From assembly GCF_021130785.1 (NCBI RefSeq), contig NC_060213.1:63464001-63528000 (forward strand): a DNA stretch of 64,000 nt, read 5' to 3'. The notes under the pieces were generated by a model. That model was given only the letters and a program-made list of their open reading frames with translations, did no database searches and was not told where the DNA came from. This DNA is from Homalodisca vitripennis (taxonomy: Eukaryota; Arthropoda; Insecta; Hemiptera; Cicadellidae). This document shows, one piece after another, positions 23,366-36,900 of this stretch (position 1 is the stretch's first letter; each line of letters begins with the position of its first letter). The position numbers and the translations under genes were made by a program.

Positions 23366-26300
23366 TACTATTCAGGTTTATACCTGACAGTAGTATTATA
23401 TGAGAATGACAATCATATTTTCTCCACTATTAGTACCGATTAAAATGACATCTTTATCTGGCATACATATATCATTTCTGGCATTTATTTATCATATTAT
23501 AAGAATAAATCACAGGTGTATTACCACATTAATTTATTCAGCTAAAGTCGACTAAAGTAGTGTTAACCGTTACAGTTCCAGAGTCCCGTGTAGGCAGTGA
23601 TGTGTAGTATTAAACATGTGAGACGTTAACTCTCAAAGTGTTTCGTTATATATTCAATTGCATTGTGAGCCTCATGCAAGAATTAAGTTGCAGGATTGCG
23701 GAGGACATTGTCACGAGGTGGTAGACCGTTTGTTTTTCAACACCGCTATTGCACTGTGTGAATGATATTCTGATCGATATATGTGGAAGTCAGCACATCG
23801 TCCTTGGCCTGCCCTGATCCTGCTCTGTTAGTACGGGTTGTACTCAGTGAGTGGAGGACAAGGATTTTGTTGCGAGGTTTCATGGAATTGTTAGGCTATG
23901 GTATTACTAATCCCGATTTCGAATCCTCCCTCCTAGATTCATGGAACTTACAAAATGAGGTAGTCTAAATCGCAAACTATTCTTACCGTTACTATTATCA
24001 AACTTACAACCGACTTCACAACAGCTCTCATCTCATTGTCAAAGCAACAAATAAACTCACATCTCAACGTTTCATATGAGATAATAGCCTATGTTGCCTA
24101 TCAGCCTTGGACCCATGGCTGTCAACATTGCCAAAAAGCCAAGATCACCAGCCCCTGTAAAATTGGTACAGCCAACACTAACAAAGGTATCAATTTCCAA
24201 GGTCCTTTAGTTATGAATTTCTTACTGCCTTTAGTTCAATTTTGAACATGCCCAGATTTACCTTGAGTTTATGAAATATCGCAATATACGTCCGCTATCA
24301 CAAGAAACCTTTTAATAAAGACAAAATGTATCCATAGATATGAACGATAATCTAAAGTTTATTTCCATGTTTCTATAGATATACAGCTATGAATGTTTTA
24401 ACATAAGGTACTAGAACCTGTTTAGCTTTCTTCGCAATTTCTTGATCGAAGAAACAAAACAAAAACATAGCTAAATATTAGGACGAAGTTTAATTACTTA
24501 ATTGTAGACCCTTTTTCGTAGAATTTGGTTTACAAGATGTATATTAATATATTTTCTAAGCTGGTCATACTCAACGTAGCACTGTTAATATATTTAACTT
24601 GAATTAAGCCTTACTTCCTAGAATGGATATAATTGCCGTACCAGGCTACTCAGTTCAATATCAATAGGCTTTCTGTGTTGGTCTTTTTTTCGATATTTTC
24701 TTAAATATTTAACGGATTTTGATAAGGTTTTTATTGTCGGCTTCGGTATGATCAATGGCAGGCTCCTAGGTATGACAAATCAATATTTTAACCATGGAAT
24801 CTTGTGAAAGGAAACTTCGAAAATTCGTTTTTGAGTGCTTTTACATTAATAGTCATTAAAACTACGACTTATGACAAAATAATGTACTGCTGAATTGTGC
24901 ATTTCAAAAAGACCCACACTAAAGTCCTCAGATGCATATATCTATCTCCAAAGAATAATACACAATAACAATTATTCTCTTTAATTCTACATTTTTATTA
25001 ACACTTCCGACGCTATTCAGATTAATAAAGTATTCATATCGATTCATTAAGATATGTGCATTTCAAATTACTCTGCAGGCAAATTTCGATCAATATTTTG
25101 GTAGTAAGGTATTCGTTTAAAAGCCCGTTTGTTTTTTTGCACGACTCATGTGCTCTGATTGGTCGGGCGGGCATCATACCACACTTCATTGCGAATTATA
25201 GTAATAAAATACCAGATTAAATAATCTTAAACTAAATTTAAGTATAACCAATTAGTATACTTTTAGATCTTAAAATGTTGCAGTGTTTTTATTGTACTGT
25301 TGTAACATAGTAAAGAACACATGTTATTTTTCAACGATGTAATTCTTGAATAGAGTTGATTTTAGTTGGTAGTAATATACGCGAATGTGAAAAATCTAAA
25401 ATCTAAATAGGTGTTTTGGTTTGATTGAAAGCTTTTGATGTCAAATAAGAGTTTTTTATGTGCAGCAAGTGTCGGGTACGTAACAAATGTTGTAACTTGG
25501 AATATATAATTAAATCATTTTTAGTTAGGAAATAATGATTTGTCTTTCATAACACAAAATATAAGGCGTATAAGTACAAGTACAAGCAATGCAAAACAAA
25601 TGCGCTTGTAGCGTATTAATGAACATGAAGAATAAATGGAAGTTTGGCAATAAAATTCTACAGAAATAATTTCATCACAAAGAAAAAACTGGAATCTTCT
25701 ACCAATTGTGCGATTTGTCTTAGTCATCATCAATAAAGACATCGCTCTCAGAGAGCAGTCCAAACGTCTGAACAAAGGATAGATTGATTAAATACTATAA
25801 TATATGGATTAAATTATCGCAGAAGAGATAATAACTTAAATAAAGTAAATTCTCCCACGAGTTGCAATCCTATAATTGGTTATAAGAATGTTCCAATGGT
25901 TTTTTATAGGTTCACAGTGTATAGACTGCAAACATTGTTCTGATCTGAAATAGAAGGATGAATCAAGAGGTATATTACGCTTGCTGGGAAAAGTAAAATT
26001 AGAGGAAATTATTCCTCAACCCGAACCGCTGTATCCTCTTCTTACAGGCGACCATTCTAAATAAAAACTTTCCAAATGACGTTATTTAAGAGTACTCGCA
26101 TTTATGAGAAGGTTTTTATCCCAACATTAAAAAATTCATGGGTTATTATATAATTTAGCTGGAACCTTGTTGCCATATTGGACCCTTGATCAATATTTCT
26201 AGAAACATAATTCATTTCAAACCCAGAAAAGCAATCGTTGTAATGTGTCACAACCAATTTAGTAAGTGGTTTAGTAATATCTCTACAATATACCACAGAC

Positions 26301-26641
26301 AGATTATTCCAGCAAATCTAGTTTCGGTAAAATATACTACTGTGAAAGATCACTCAGATACGGCAAATTCCTTTCTCTTGAAGACTCTTAAACACAAGGA
26401 ATCACCCAGGCTCTAGAACCCTCCAAATCATTTATCCGTGAGCCAATGGCCAATGGAATAAAATACTTACATGATGTTACCTCTAGAAACAATCAAACTT
26501 CTAGACCTCATCTCTTCCACCATTCTGACGTTTAGGATGTCCAATCTCACGTAATATTTTTAAACTTATGAATCCTCTTAAACTATAATGTAAGTGGTAT
26601 GCAATCAAACTTTCCCTTTTGGACTGGACGTTCAACAAGTT

Positions 26642-26646
<5 letters not shown>
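23366..26646. other. AT-rich stretch, one possible retroelement trace
   Basis: Apart from the weak integrase-like segment at 24036-24245, I see no gene, terminus or tandem repeat. Confidence 0.35.
24036..24245 (+). pseudogene. Possible LTR-retrotransposon integrase zinc-finger trace
   Basis: The frame contains PWTHGCQHCQKAKITSPCKIG, followed about ten residues on by FQGPLVM. In Gypsy and BEL integrases the end of the HHCC zinc-binding region reads W..C..CQ.aK, and a D..GPL block follows. The resemblance is local only. I see no HH part upstream, no catalytic core and no LTRs, and chance cannot be excluded. Confidence 0.27.
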
Positions 26647-26718
<72 letters not shown>

Positions 26719-26727
26719 GGGGGGGGG
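26647..26727. repeat. (TG)n microsatellite followed by a G12 run
   Basis: About 35 TG units, ending in twelve consecutive G at 26716-26727. A minus-strand ORF of alternating Thr-His (26501-26749) is only this repeat read in translation. Confidence 0.95.
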
Positions 26728-28907
26728 TAAATACCTCTAAAAATGCCACTTAATCTGTAGGACTGAACATTTAATTTTTTTGACCATCAGATATATGACT
26801 GCATGATAAAGTGAAATCCTTATATAAAAACACGGCCTCTGCGATTTATTTGTTTCCAAAAGTTTAAGGCCGATGACATAACAAGTTTCCTAAACCTGTA
26901 CTCTTGATTATAGTGAACAAAAAAGTATTTGATTCATTTCTATTTTAGTTCTTCCCCTTTATGTATAAGTTCAGGCAATCTTTAGATGTCTTTGAATGGA
27001 ATATTTAAATTATTTTCATTCAAATTACGAAAAATATCTTTGCCCCTTTCAGATGACTTTCTACCTTGTAATAATGCCCGGAATTACTTAAAAATTTACT
27101 TTTTCCCTAGGGCTGTATTCCTTTAATTCCAGTATCACCTTAAAATTGTATATATTCAATTTTCACAGTTAGGCTACGCAAAAGTTTCGTGAAATTCCAT
27201 ATAGTGACCAGCCCATCATCTATTCTACATTACTTAGGGGGATACGACACTGTATTTTTTATCTGTTTTTTAATGCTTTGATGAATAGTTAAATTTGTAA
27301 AAAGGGAATTTCATTCTGAACTTCTAAGTACAAATTTATCCCATTTGTACATTTATTTCATGGTTTTACTTTATATTATATATAACAATGCGTTTGCAAT
27401 TTAGAGAACTTTTCATTTTTTAAATTATTACTCATGTTATTTGAAAATAAATTTATTTCATTCTATGGTTGTATAATTTATTTATTTTGTAAAGAAATAT
27501 AAATTTAAAAGAATATTCATAAACCCAAATTGATAAAACTATGGAAAGTATTGAATTGTGATAATTACCTTGCGTTACATTATTGTTACTTTTATGTATC
27601 TAGTTGTTGGTTGTTTATTATTGATGTGACTGTTGGGGTTATGTGTTATTAAGATAATAGATAATTGTTTTCATTTAGTGAGTACTTTAATTTTTAAAGT
27701 GTTTTATTTACCAGATTGACAAGTTTATGTGATGTCCTTAAATGGCTGATCTCGTCGCAATTTTGTTTTTCGCGAGTTCGAGTCCAAGTTTGAGATAAAA
27801 TTGTAGTACCTCAAGTAGAACGACTCTCCTCTAACTTCAAAGTTCTATTCAGTTCTACTATTCCCTTTTGCGACTACAACTGCAATGTTCACCCAAGTGC
27901 TCATTCCACGGTTCCATAAGTCGATATCAACTTGAATGGAAGTCATTTTAAAGTTTTCTTAAAAGAATAAGTTCATAGGCAATATTCTAAAGAAAATTGG
28001 AACCTCTAGGCCCACGCTCCAGATGTTATTTTAGTTGAATAATATTCTATTTTTGCTGCAATATGGCTGTCATATTTTAATTTGACATTTAAAAGTTGTA
28101 CTTTTAGGTTTTATTTCCCTAAATGAATCTTATTAATCTTACATTATCGAGTATTTGTTATTACGCCCTAAAAAGTCTCCAAACGAATGTGTTTCGTCCA
28201 TTCTGTACAAGGATGTGATACTTTGTTTAAAAGGATTACGCACATTGTTAGCTTAGCTATTTATACATTAAAAATACATTTAAAAAATGTATAACAAAAA
28301 CCATGCACTCTTGCAAAAACTATTATTACATTCCTTCGGTGTTTTCCAGTGTGTAAAAAGTGTAAACAGTAAAAAGTGTCTGTAATAAATTAAATTTATC
28401 AATAAATATAAATTTAAAATAACTTTATCATAAATTAATTCAGAACATTTCCACTTAAATAAATAATATATCTATACAAAGAGTTCCTTTCATTTTCAAA
28501 ATCAGCAGACAATTATAAGAGAGCTGCATGCTATATCTATAATCAAGTCCATGTCAATGAATAATTTAAACTGTGTCTGAAGCGTCGAGCAACATATCGA
28601 TTGAGACTTTGCAGGCATTTGTATTGCAAATATTGGCATGTTTAACACTCATTTTTAATGTTCAAGGTTTGTCTTTTAGTCTGTTAACACTACAGAAGTC
28701 TTTTTGTCCAATTTAAGTATACTTGCTTAAATATGTTTTACGAATATAAAATTAACACAGAAATGTTGTTTGTCATTCAGAAAAATTTTAAAGACAAAAG
28801 GCAATGCTTTTAAAATAAAACCCATTAATGCTCTCAATTAAATACATACAGAGCGAGCGAAACTCTAATATTAGTATCTGAATGAGGTATGAGTCAATTA
28901 AACGATA
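26728..28907. other. AT-rich stretch, nothing recognised
   Basis: No coding motif, terminal repeat or tandem array is visible to me. Confidence 0.4.
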
Positions 28908-28922
28908 GGTTCAATTGATCTA

Positions 28923-29273
28923 ATGTTTTGGCGGATTTTATTCAGATTTAGCATAGCTTCACATGATTTAAATATTAACACAGGATTGATAAAAATTAAT
29001 GAAGAATTAAGAAACAATGCAGTTGCTATACACAATCTTTTAAATTTAGCAGAAGAAAACAAGATTGAGAAAATGACCTTAGTTTAATCAAAGATAGATC
29101 AAAAAATTAATAATGAATTTATGGGTTGTTTTCATAAAAATGTGGACAGACACATGCTAACCGTAAATGTCACTGACGCTAAGCCAATTATTTATTTAAT
29201 GATACAATCCTCAGATGGGTTAAACAGGGCTACTCACAGGATTATTAACAAGGTTATAACAAGTGTAGGATAA
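28923..29273 (+). other. Possible decayed open frame of unknown origin
   Basis: From ATG 28923 one frame stays open for 117 codons apart from a TAA at 29085-29087. The translation has a protein-like mix (for example KINEELRNNAVAIHNLLN before the stop and SSDGLNRATHRIINKVI after it). In AT-rich DNA such runs can arise by chance several times in a window this size, so the support is weak. I recognise no family. Confidence 0.2.
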
Positions 29274-29538
29274 TCCTAGATATCAACTAATTAATGTTTT
29301 TTTTTTCTAATTTACTTAAAAAATGATGAGGTTATACAACGCGGCCTGATTCTATGTTCGTCAACTATTTTTACGAATACAACAACATGACTCATAACTG
29401 CTAGGAAAGCATTTTTCCTTTTTAGCCACTCTATTAGAGGATGTATACATAAATACTGCCCTGAACTGACGAGAAAGGATTGATTGCATATTTTGAAGTG
29501 TTCAAAATCACTATAAGTCACCTTATATCTACTGTGTT

Positions 29539-30130
29539 AAATTTCCTAGTCTACCCCAAGTTTCCAGAAAACGCTCCCTATATGAGTACTTTGGACCATG
29601 GCATGGAAAAACTAGGCGGAATAAGATGCCGAGATATAGTTTTCTTCCACACCTACGCCACAGATATATACTATTGTTCATGGTTTTGGTCCGAGTGACG
29701 TCTCTGTTCGAGGTAATGTAAATTCCTGTTATAGCAATGAGGCAGGATTGAGTCCAGTGATTGGAATTTTCCGAATCATTATGACACATATTCGAGTTGT
29801 TGTGGGAAGTTTCCTAATCCATCCGATGTTTCCAGATAATACTCCTCTCGGAGATCTTTTAATGGAGTGAGTAGTAATTATACGGAATCAGTTGCCGAGA
29901 TGTAATTTTCTTCCGATACCTAACCAATCTTTCTTTCCAGTAAGGTCCGAGTCTTGTCCTTGTTGAATCCATAGTCTAATCCGTCTGGAGCAGTTAGAGA
30001 GGGAAGAGTGCTGACATTGGGATGTTTTAAATCCCAATTTGACACTTCAGAGTTGCTGTAGAAAGCTTCATAGTTTACATCGAGATTCCAAATGTGGCCT
30101 CTAGGAATCATTTAAATCATGGCATGGAGC
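29539..30130. repeat. Diverged tandem triplicate, about 255-270 bp unit
   Basis: Corresponding landmarks are aaatttcctagtc at 29539, aagtttcctaatcc at 29807 and aaagcttcatag at 30062. Each is followed by a ttccaga/attcca block. Units 1 and 2 also share gccgagatatagttttcttcc-like sequence (29630s and 29890s) and a ggtccgagt word (29689, 29943). Copies are well diverged, so the duplication is old. Small ORFs across it are not conserved between units. Confidence 0.6.
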
Positions 30131-30788
30131 AAAGAATAATTTACTGAAATATATTTATTTCATAAACATCATCATCGGTATTTAGTATTACAGGACAGAA
30201 TACACAACATTATCCAATAACAATTTTAATATAATACAATGTTTAGAGAAAATAATCTGACTTCACTACTTGTACTAATATAAAGAAGCTAAAAGTGAAA
30301 ATTATTTTATTTTAACAAATTTAAGTTAATTAAAGACCATAAAACGTTTTCAGGGTTATACAAAATTTTAAATTAAAGTAATTAAAGTAAATTAAGTAAA
30401 GTAATTAAGTAATACTAAAGAAGCAATTTAACAGAGAAAGCGGATTGTAAAACAAGTTCAAAAGAAAAGAGCTTTCTCAGATGTCATCGAAGGCGTTCAA
30501 AATTTTAAACACATAGTATAATAATACGTATTGTACATTCATACAACCTAATAAACCACGCAGTGTACCGATCAAATTTCAACTATTGCATGTATCAATT
30601 GTTATGAAATAAATTTATAAATTTAAAAGTTTCCTTTCATTGCTTATGAAACACTGCACATTATATTTTAGAAAGACCTTAATAAGATGGAAATGTTTAT
30701 ATTTTTAAAATATAATTAATCGTCTAATACAATTGTCCTTTGAAATTTGGCGCTTCCTTCAAAATTTGTAAGATATTAATTTTTTTTT
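30131..30788. other. AT-rich spacer, nothing recognised
   Basis: Only simple AT-rich sequence, with local gtaattaaagtaa-type repeats around 30375-30410. Confidence 0.35.
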
Positions 30789-30982
30789 ACTTCTTAGTCC
30801 CTTAATTTATTGCAAAGTATTGAAGTTAATTTATTTTTGCGTAACAGATTTTATTGTTTTTCATATGTTATTGGTTTTCTCAGAATAAGATTTAACACAG
30901 ATTTATTTACTTTCGGTTAGCTACATGCTAATGGTACTATAAAAGAAAAACACTTTTGTGATAAACAACTGAAACGCCTTTA
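30789..30982 (+). repeat. 194-bp direct repeat, first copy
   Basis: Nearly identical to 31875-32067. I see one base missing in the second copy (gcaaagtattg against gcaagtattg) and one substitution (tttttcat against ttttccat). Flanks differ. Confidence 0.9.
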
Positions 30983-31874
30983 GCCCTCCAACTGTTGTTC
31001 ATCAAAATTTTGATAAACAAAACCCATTGTGGATTGTTGTTCATCAAAAATTTCATGAACAAACATTTCCTTGCATAATCACTCATTACAGTATATTCCG
31101 ACAACGTATCGATTCGATTCATGCACCATTGGATTCGGGAAAAAAAGCCTAAGAAATACTATAGTTTTATTCCTCTTTTTATTGTAGTTGCAACGTACCA
31201 AGTTCGTAGTTTGGAACGTAAAAGATGTGACCGCCATGTTGTCGATGCCGTCTGAGTTGTTGATGTGACGAGTCGTGTTTATTAGTAAGTTTTAGTAGGT
31301 TTATTTGTGTTTTAGTGTTGTGTTTAGTGTGTGGTGAATTGTTAAATATTGCAGTAGTGCAAATAAATATATTTTAGAATAAATAAATTTCTCGAAAATC
31401 TTTTACAAAAGTTTTGAGTAATGACAAAATGAAACTTTTTTCGACTCTTCAAAAAAAAAGTTATGGAATTTATTTTACTACTGCTGTATAGTTTACTTCA
31501 TTCTGAGTAATAAAATATGCAATATAACATGTATTGAAGTAAAACTGTATTAGTAAAACTTTTATTAGCAAACTCTTACATATAACACCTTATTTTCACA
31601 ATTTATGCGCATCGCTGCTTTTTGTATATAGTGTTATTATAATTTTCATAAATTTGTATAATGCTTATGTGTTTCTGAAACTAGAATAAATTTGACACAA
31701 AATGGCAATCTCACTTTTATAGTTTTCTTACTATAACTTGGTTTGCTAGGTATGATCCCCCCCAAATTAAAAAAAAAAAAATGTAAATTTTGAATTTCAT
31801 CGAAAGAAATTTTTAGTCAACATTTTTTTAAGGCCAAAATTTTACTAATATTTATAAATACTAATATATATTAT

Positions 31875-32067
31875 ACTTCTTAGTCCCTTAATTTATTGCA
31901 AGTATTGAAGTTAATTTATTTTTGCGTAACAGATTTTATTGTTTTCCATATGTTATTGGTTTTCTCAGAATAAGATTTAACACAGATTTATTTACTTTCG
32001 GTTAGCTACATGCTAATGGTACTATAAAAGAAAAACACTTTTGTGATAAACAACTGAAACGCCTTTA
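31875..32067 (+). repeat. 194-bp direct repeat, second copy
   Basis: Second copy, 1086 bp downstream of the first. The 892 bp in between has no terminal-repeat or transposase signature that I recognise. The ends are not TG...CA, so these are not obvious LTRs. Confidence 0.9.
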
Positions 32068-32735
32068 AAATTAAATAATACGGTAAGCACTAAAAAATGT
32101 TAATGAGTAGTATGAAATAATGCAATAAACACTATCTATTGTTTCTTTTGAACCGCTGATTCAACCACATTCTGTGGTTTGACAATGTGTGATTCAAACC
32201 CATTGGAGTTTCAAACCAATTTACACCATTCAATAAGTTACCTACTTTTAGCTAAGCTTTTAGTTGATTATTAAGTACATTTTATACCCTTTACGTGATT
32301 GTATGAAGTAAGTTTAAACTATCATTAGTGGTCTAGTAGAATCCGTTGCTCGATTTCGAGTAGTTTATGAAATGAACGTGCATAAAGAAAGCGGTCCTAT
32401 AGAGGAAAAAAACTGCTGGTCTTATAAAGGAAGGATTGCTCGTTATACTCTAGTATAAAACTTGAATTCCTGTCATCCAATGTAGCAGAGATCTACATAT
32501 ATCTTGAACTCCAAGGAGTATTTAGTCACTTTAGCTTAGACTACTATAATTTTATTTTTAGCATCTTTTCGTTTTGCCTAAATGAAGTATCAATGTGGGA
32601 TATGTAGCATTCAGCTTTATACTGCTCCAAAACCATGACTAAAATACTCACTAACACTGTAGGTGACAAAATCGTAGTAAGATACCTATTTTACTATAAG
32701 GCTAGTGCCATACTGGATTAGTTTCAATGGTAATA

Positions 32736-32800
32736 CTAGCAGTTACTCGCGGCTTCGCAAGCGCGGACGTCAAAGGCATACGCTCTATAAAGGGTTAAAA
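32736..32800 (-). mobile_element. Helitron 3' end (minus strand), extent unknown
   Basis: Read on the minus strand, the sequence ends GCTTGCGAAGCCGCG, then nine to twelve bases, then CTAG before T (CTAG at 32736-32739). The hairpin GCTT-cgc-AAGC lies just upstream of the terminal CTAG. This is the same layout as the Helitron at 15480-16241. I could not find the matching TC-type 5' end to the right, so the element length is undefined. Confidence 0.5.
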
Positions 32801-33787
32801 TATACTTAGGGATAATTATATGTCAATAAAAATAATTAAATCTCAATTAATATCTCAATAATTTTTTAAAGTTAAATATATGCCTACTTGCGTGATTTTT
32901 TGTTTGCACATTGTGTTGCTATTGCATTGTTGCTGTTGAATATTTGTAACCTAATAATGTAAAGTGTATGTTTTAGCTTTCCATTCTGTGTACACTATAT
33001 TATCTATTTACATAGTTCAATCTTCGAATGATATCAGTTGTTATAGCACCCAATAAGTCTCGTATCGCTTATCAATCACAGTGTTCAGTTCAAAGACATC
33101 ACATTTGCTCAAAAGTACAGTCCAGCAAACTTTCATCCATCGTGGTGCTTGTGTCAAGGGAGTCTTTATAAATTCTAAGTGATTGAAGAAGACATTTTAT
33201 ATGGTAATTGAGTAGTTACCTAATCACTGAAAAATAAAAATGGCAAGAAAACCAATTGCTATTCCGTAGAGATCACACTCCATAATTTTAATCTATTTGA
33301 AAATACTGAATCAATTAAATAAACATATATTTGTGCCATCATAAAACAGTGTTTACACATAACAGGCTCTTTCAATTTATATTTCACATCCATAAAGACT
33401 AAGATGGGTTTTTTGCTACTTTAAAGGCCAGTGAAGCCAACTCAATCTTTTGATTAGCGTATTGTAAACATTTAATTCATGTTTAAACCCTGATTCTGTG
33501 CCTTACTAACGCTCAGACAATCCCCAGAAAAGAAAATGCACCACCATCAAAGCTCTATCTTGTAAATGTAGAAATAAAACGACACAATCGGGTAACTTAG
33601 TTACACACTTTAGACAATTCCATCCAGGGATAAGCATCATCATCGATTCGAAGTTGCCAATATAAAAACTAAAATTCGTACAGAATTTGCTCAAATGTCT
33701 TTGTTAATGCTCACCCAATAAATTAGATCTTGACAAATCTGTCAATAACGCAAGAGGGAGATATAAACAATTATCAGTCTTTCATAT

Positions 33788-33930
33788 TTGGTGCGAACCT
33801 TAACATACAGGAGATGTAGGGTTGACACTGAACCTTTTCATACCCTAGTCACTGTGGGTATTGTATAATTGAGTAAAGAGTTATCTCATTTTTTCATTGT
33901 CACAAATAAAGGCACCAGGGAAATATCCAG
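33788..33930 (+). repeat. Dispersed repeat family, copy A
   Basis: Shares an ordered set of words with 47310-47460 and 56770-56920: gcgaaccttaacat, gttgacactgaacctt, cctagtcactg, gagttatctc and cacaaataaaggc. Confidence 0.65.
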
Positions 33931-36900
33931 AGCCTCCTCCCCCATATTTAGATGTAGAGATTATCTTTACACTTAGATATAACTGTACACTATTTCATTT
34001 TTGTAAGTCACCATGGGTGTTTGATAGAAGACAACTTTGAATTTTAGTAATTGTTGTTATAATGTCAGATCATGTTGTAACGGACAAGATATATAAAACT
34101 AAAAATTATCTCAGACTATTTGAATGCTCTCTTTTTATATATAAATAGTTTTTTATCGATTTTTTACTTTTAAGACGAACATGATTCTAGATTTCAAGAG
34201 TCAAGTCTGTACTGCGTCACATTCCAGACACTGAAACTAAGAAAAAGGTAACTGGAGCTAAACTCCACATTCACATTGGATCAACCTACGCATCATAGCT
34301 ACGTCACGTGCTTAACTATAGGTTTCCATTTCTGCGTAAAGCTTCATTCTCAGTTCGATAAAATTACATGTCACTAGATTGGACATGGATGAGCGTATTC
34401 AACATTTGTCCATTCGTCTTATAGGTAATCATGATGAGAACAAAAGATTGCAGAATTTATTCATTTACAAACAAACTGAATAAAACTGTATGACATTTAA
34501 ATATGTGATTCAGTAACATGTAGGTAAACTTTGAGAATGAAATGAGCTATAAACTTTTAATTGTTTATGCAAACCTCAGCGAAACCGTGGTGACACGTGT
34601 TGTAACATAGTTCTTGTAACTTGCACTTGAAAATAGATTTGATATGTTATAAGGCTAATGTTATTTTAAGATGAGGCCAATCAATTATTGACTGCTTTCT
34701 GATCGAGCTCATGCAGGAATGGGCTTTCAGATATTAATATCAAAGAGATCACGGTAGAAAATATATACAGAAAAATAGCGTGAGTACTCAGAAAACCTTT
34801 TATGGCTACACGCAGAATTTAAACCAAACGTAGTTTAAACTCTGATCCGAATTTCAATTGATGCCTTAAATCATAGACCAACGATTCTTTACTTCAGTAA
34901 TACCAGTACCTTTTCTATAAACAGCAACAAATTTATTTTTATCTGAAACACTTCACAAACCTGGCGTACAACGAATGTAAATAAATTGGTTTATTGCAGC
35001 ACCCCTCTATTGCAAAATGTAAAAGACTTATTTTCATAGTGCGGTTAGGAGTAAATTATGAGTAAAGAAAGTTTCGTTTAGTGATTTATCTGTTTCATTC
35101 ACTTGTTGGATATCCCAAATTTAAAAACACAAAATAAAAGGTTTGTGGTAGTAACTAGAATTTGATCTACGAATATTTAGATACCTAGCAATTTAAGGAA
35201 AAAATTAAAAAGTAATTAGAAACTAAGGTACACTCTTTATTTTGGTCAGAGCTTACTGAAATAAACATATATATCAAAGACAATAGAGAGAGCAGAGAGA
35301 AGAATCCATGTCAATGATTCAGAACACCTTTAATCACTTTTTTAAAGACAAATGAATAATGTATTTCTGGAAAAGGTTTGCTTTTAGAGCCTCTTGGTGC
35401 ATTTCATTATTTCCTACCTTTTACTTAGAATTACTTATTTTCTTCCGTTACTCCATTATTGGCGTGTTTTACACGATTATATTCGGTTTTCTCAAATGGC
35501 CTTCGTACGTCTATATTATAATGAGGAAACAAAACACATGAAAAAATTAGTTTGTTTTGACTAACACTAGACGAAAATAAACTCATAAAATACTCTGCAT
35601 TGTGTACCGAAGTTAGCTATTATTTTTATACCAGTAAATTATGAATGAGTGAGAATAAATTAGATTAAATACCTGCACTTTCAATTATTTCCAATACAAT
35701 AGAACAGGTTGATATAAGAGATGTGTGTTGAAGGTACCTAAAATGAATAATACTAGCTCATGGTAATCGGTGGTGACTAGATCGACATAGCCATATACAG
35801 TAATGACTCCACAAGGTTTTGTTTGATTGTAAGAGAAGATGTGACTCTTACATGTAACAGGATATGCATATCTTACTGTGGTGGTTCTCTAACGTTTTCA
35901 AATCCACGCTTGGTGAAACAGCTCTTCAGGACCTAAGAACGGGAGCAGAGAGAGATCTGTTCTACCACATTCCAATGGCTCCTGTATTCCTCTCCCTCCT
36001 ATCTAAACAATGTTACTTAAGTGGTTAACATCCTCGTACACTGATAATTTTATTTTATTTGTTCAATCAAAGGGAGATGTTCTGAAACGTATGATCATGT
36101 GAAGTAGGCAGCAGTAGGGTGGAGGTTTGTTTTTATTCAGGTTAAAAACAGTGTTTTCACTCTTATTTTAGAAGTTGGTCTATGAAGAACGAGATGGTCA
36201 GATCCATTTCATTCACCTACGGAAAAAGTCCGTCAACTATATGTTTCTGAAGAAATATGGCCCCTTTCTGTTTACATTTATAATTTATATAGTATAATAA
36301 ATTTGGTGAAGGTTCAAATTGTCTCATAAGGCTGGTTCTTAAGGATTTTGGCCATGAAATAACCGCTGTTTGGTAAATTAGGACTATGCTTATCAGAGGG
36401 AATCACATGGACATCCCTCGATTATGTAATCCCTATCAGGCTTGAAAGAGCAATGAGGAGTAACGTCATATTATGTCTACGGACCAGGAATAGCAAATAG
36501 GGACTATATTAGATTATCAACTGTAATAAAACTTAGATGTCTGAAAGAAACCCACTACAAAAGCTAGAAGGCTTATTAATTATAAATAACGTATCAGGAA
36601 CCGTTAACTGGAGACGACTCCGCACGTAATACAAAGCAGTCACAGACAATGCATTAGTCTCATTAAAGGGTTCTTGGAATTTAGAATATTGCTACCTAAT
36701 AAGCAACCGCTCTCCTCATCAACGACATGATTATAGCTCCATATCCTCTAAAATTTAAACCTTTATAATAATAAACAATTGAATTTATTAAAATATAATG
36801 AACAATTGTTAAAACCACTTGTTCTTCATATCGTGAGTGTCCTGGAATGAAATATATGTTATTAAAATTAAAGGAACTATTGATCGTATGATTGTTGAGG

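Noticed and set aside
26501..26749. ORF with a long Thr-His repeat
   Set aside because: It is the (TG)n microsatellite read in one frame.
30789..32067. LTR retrotransposon with 194-bp LTRs
   Set aside because: Repeats lack TG...CA ends, no primer-binding site or polypurine tract was seen, and the 892-bp interior has no gag-pol motif.
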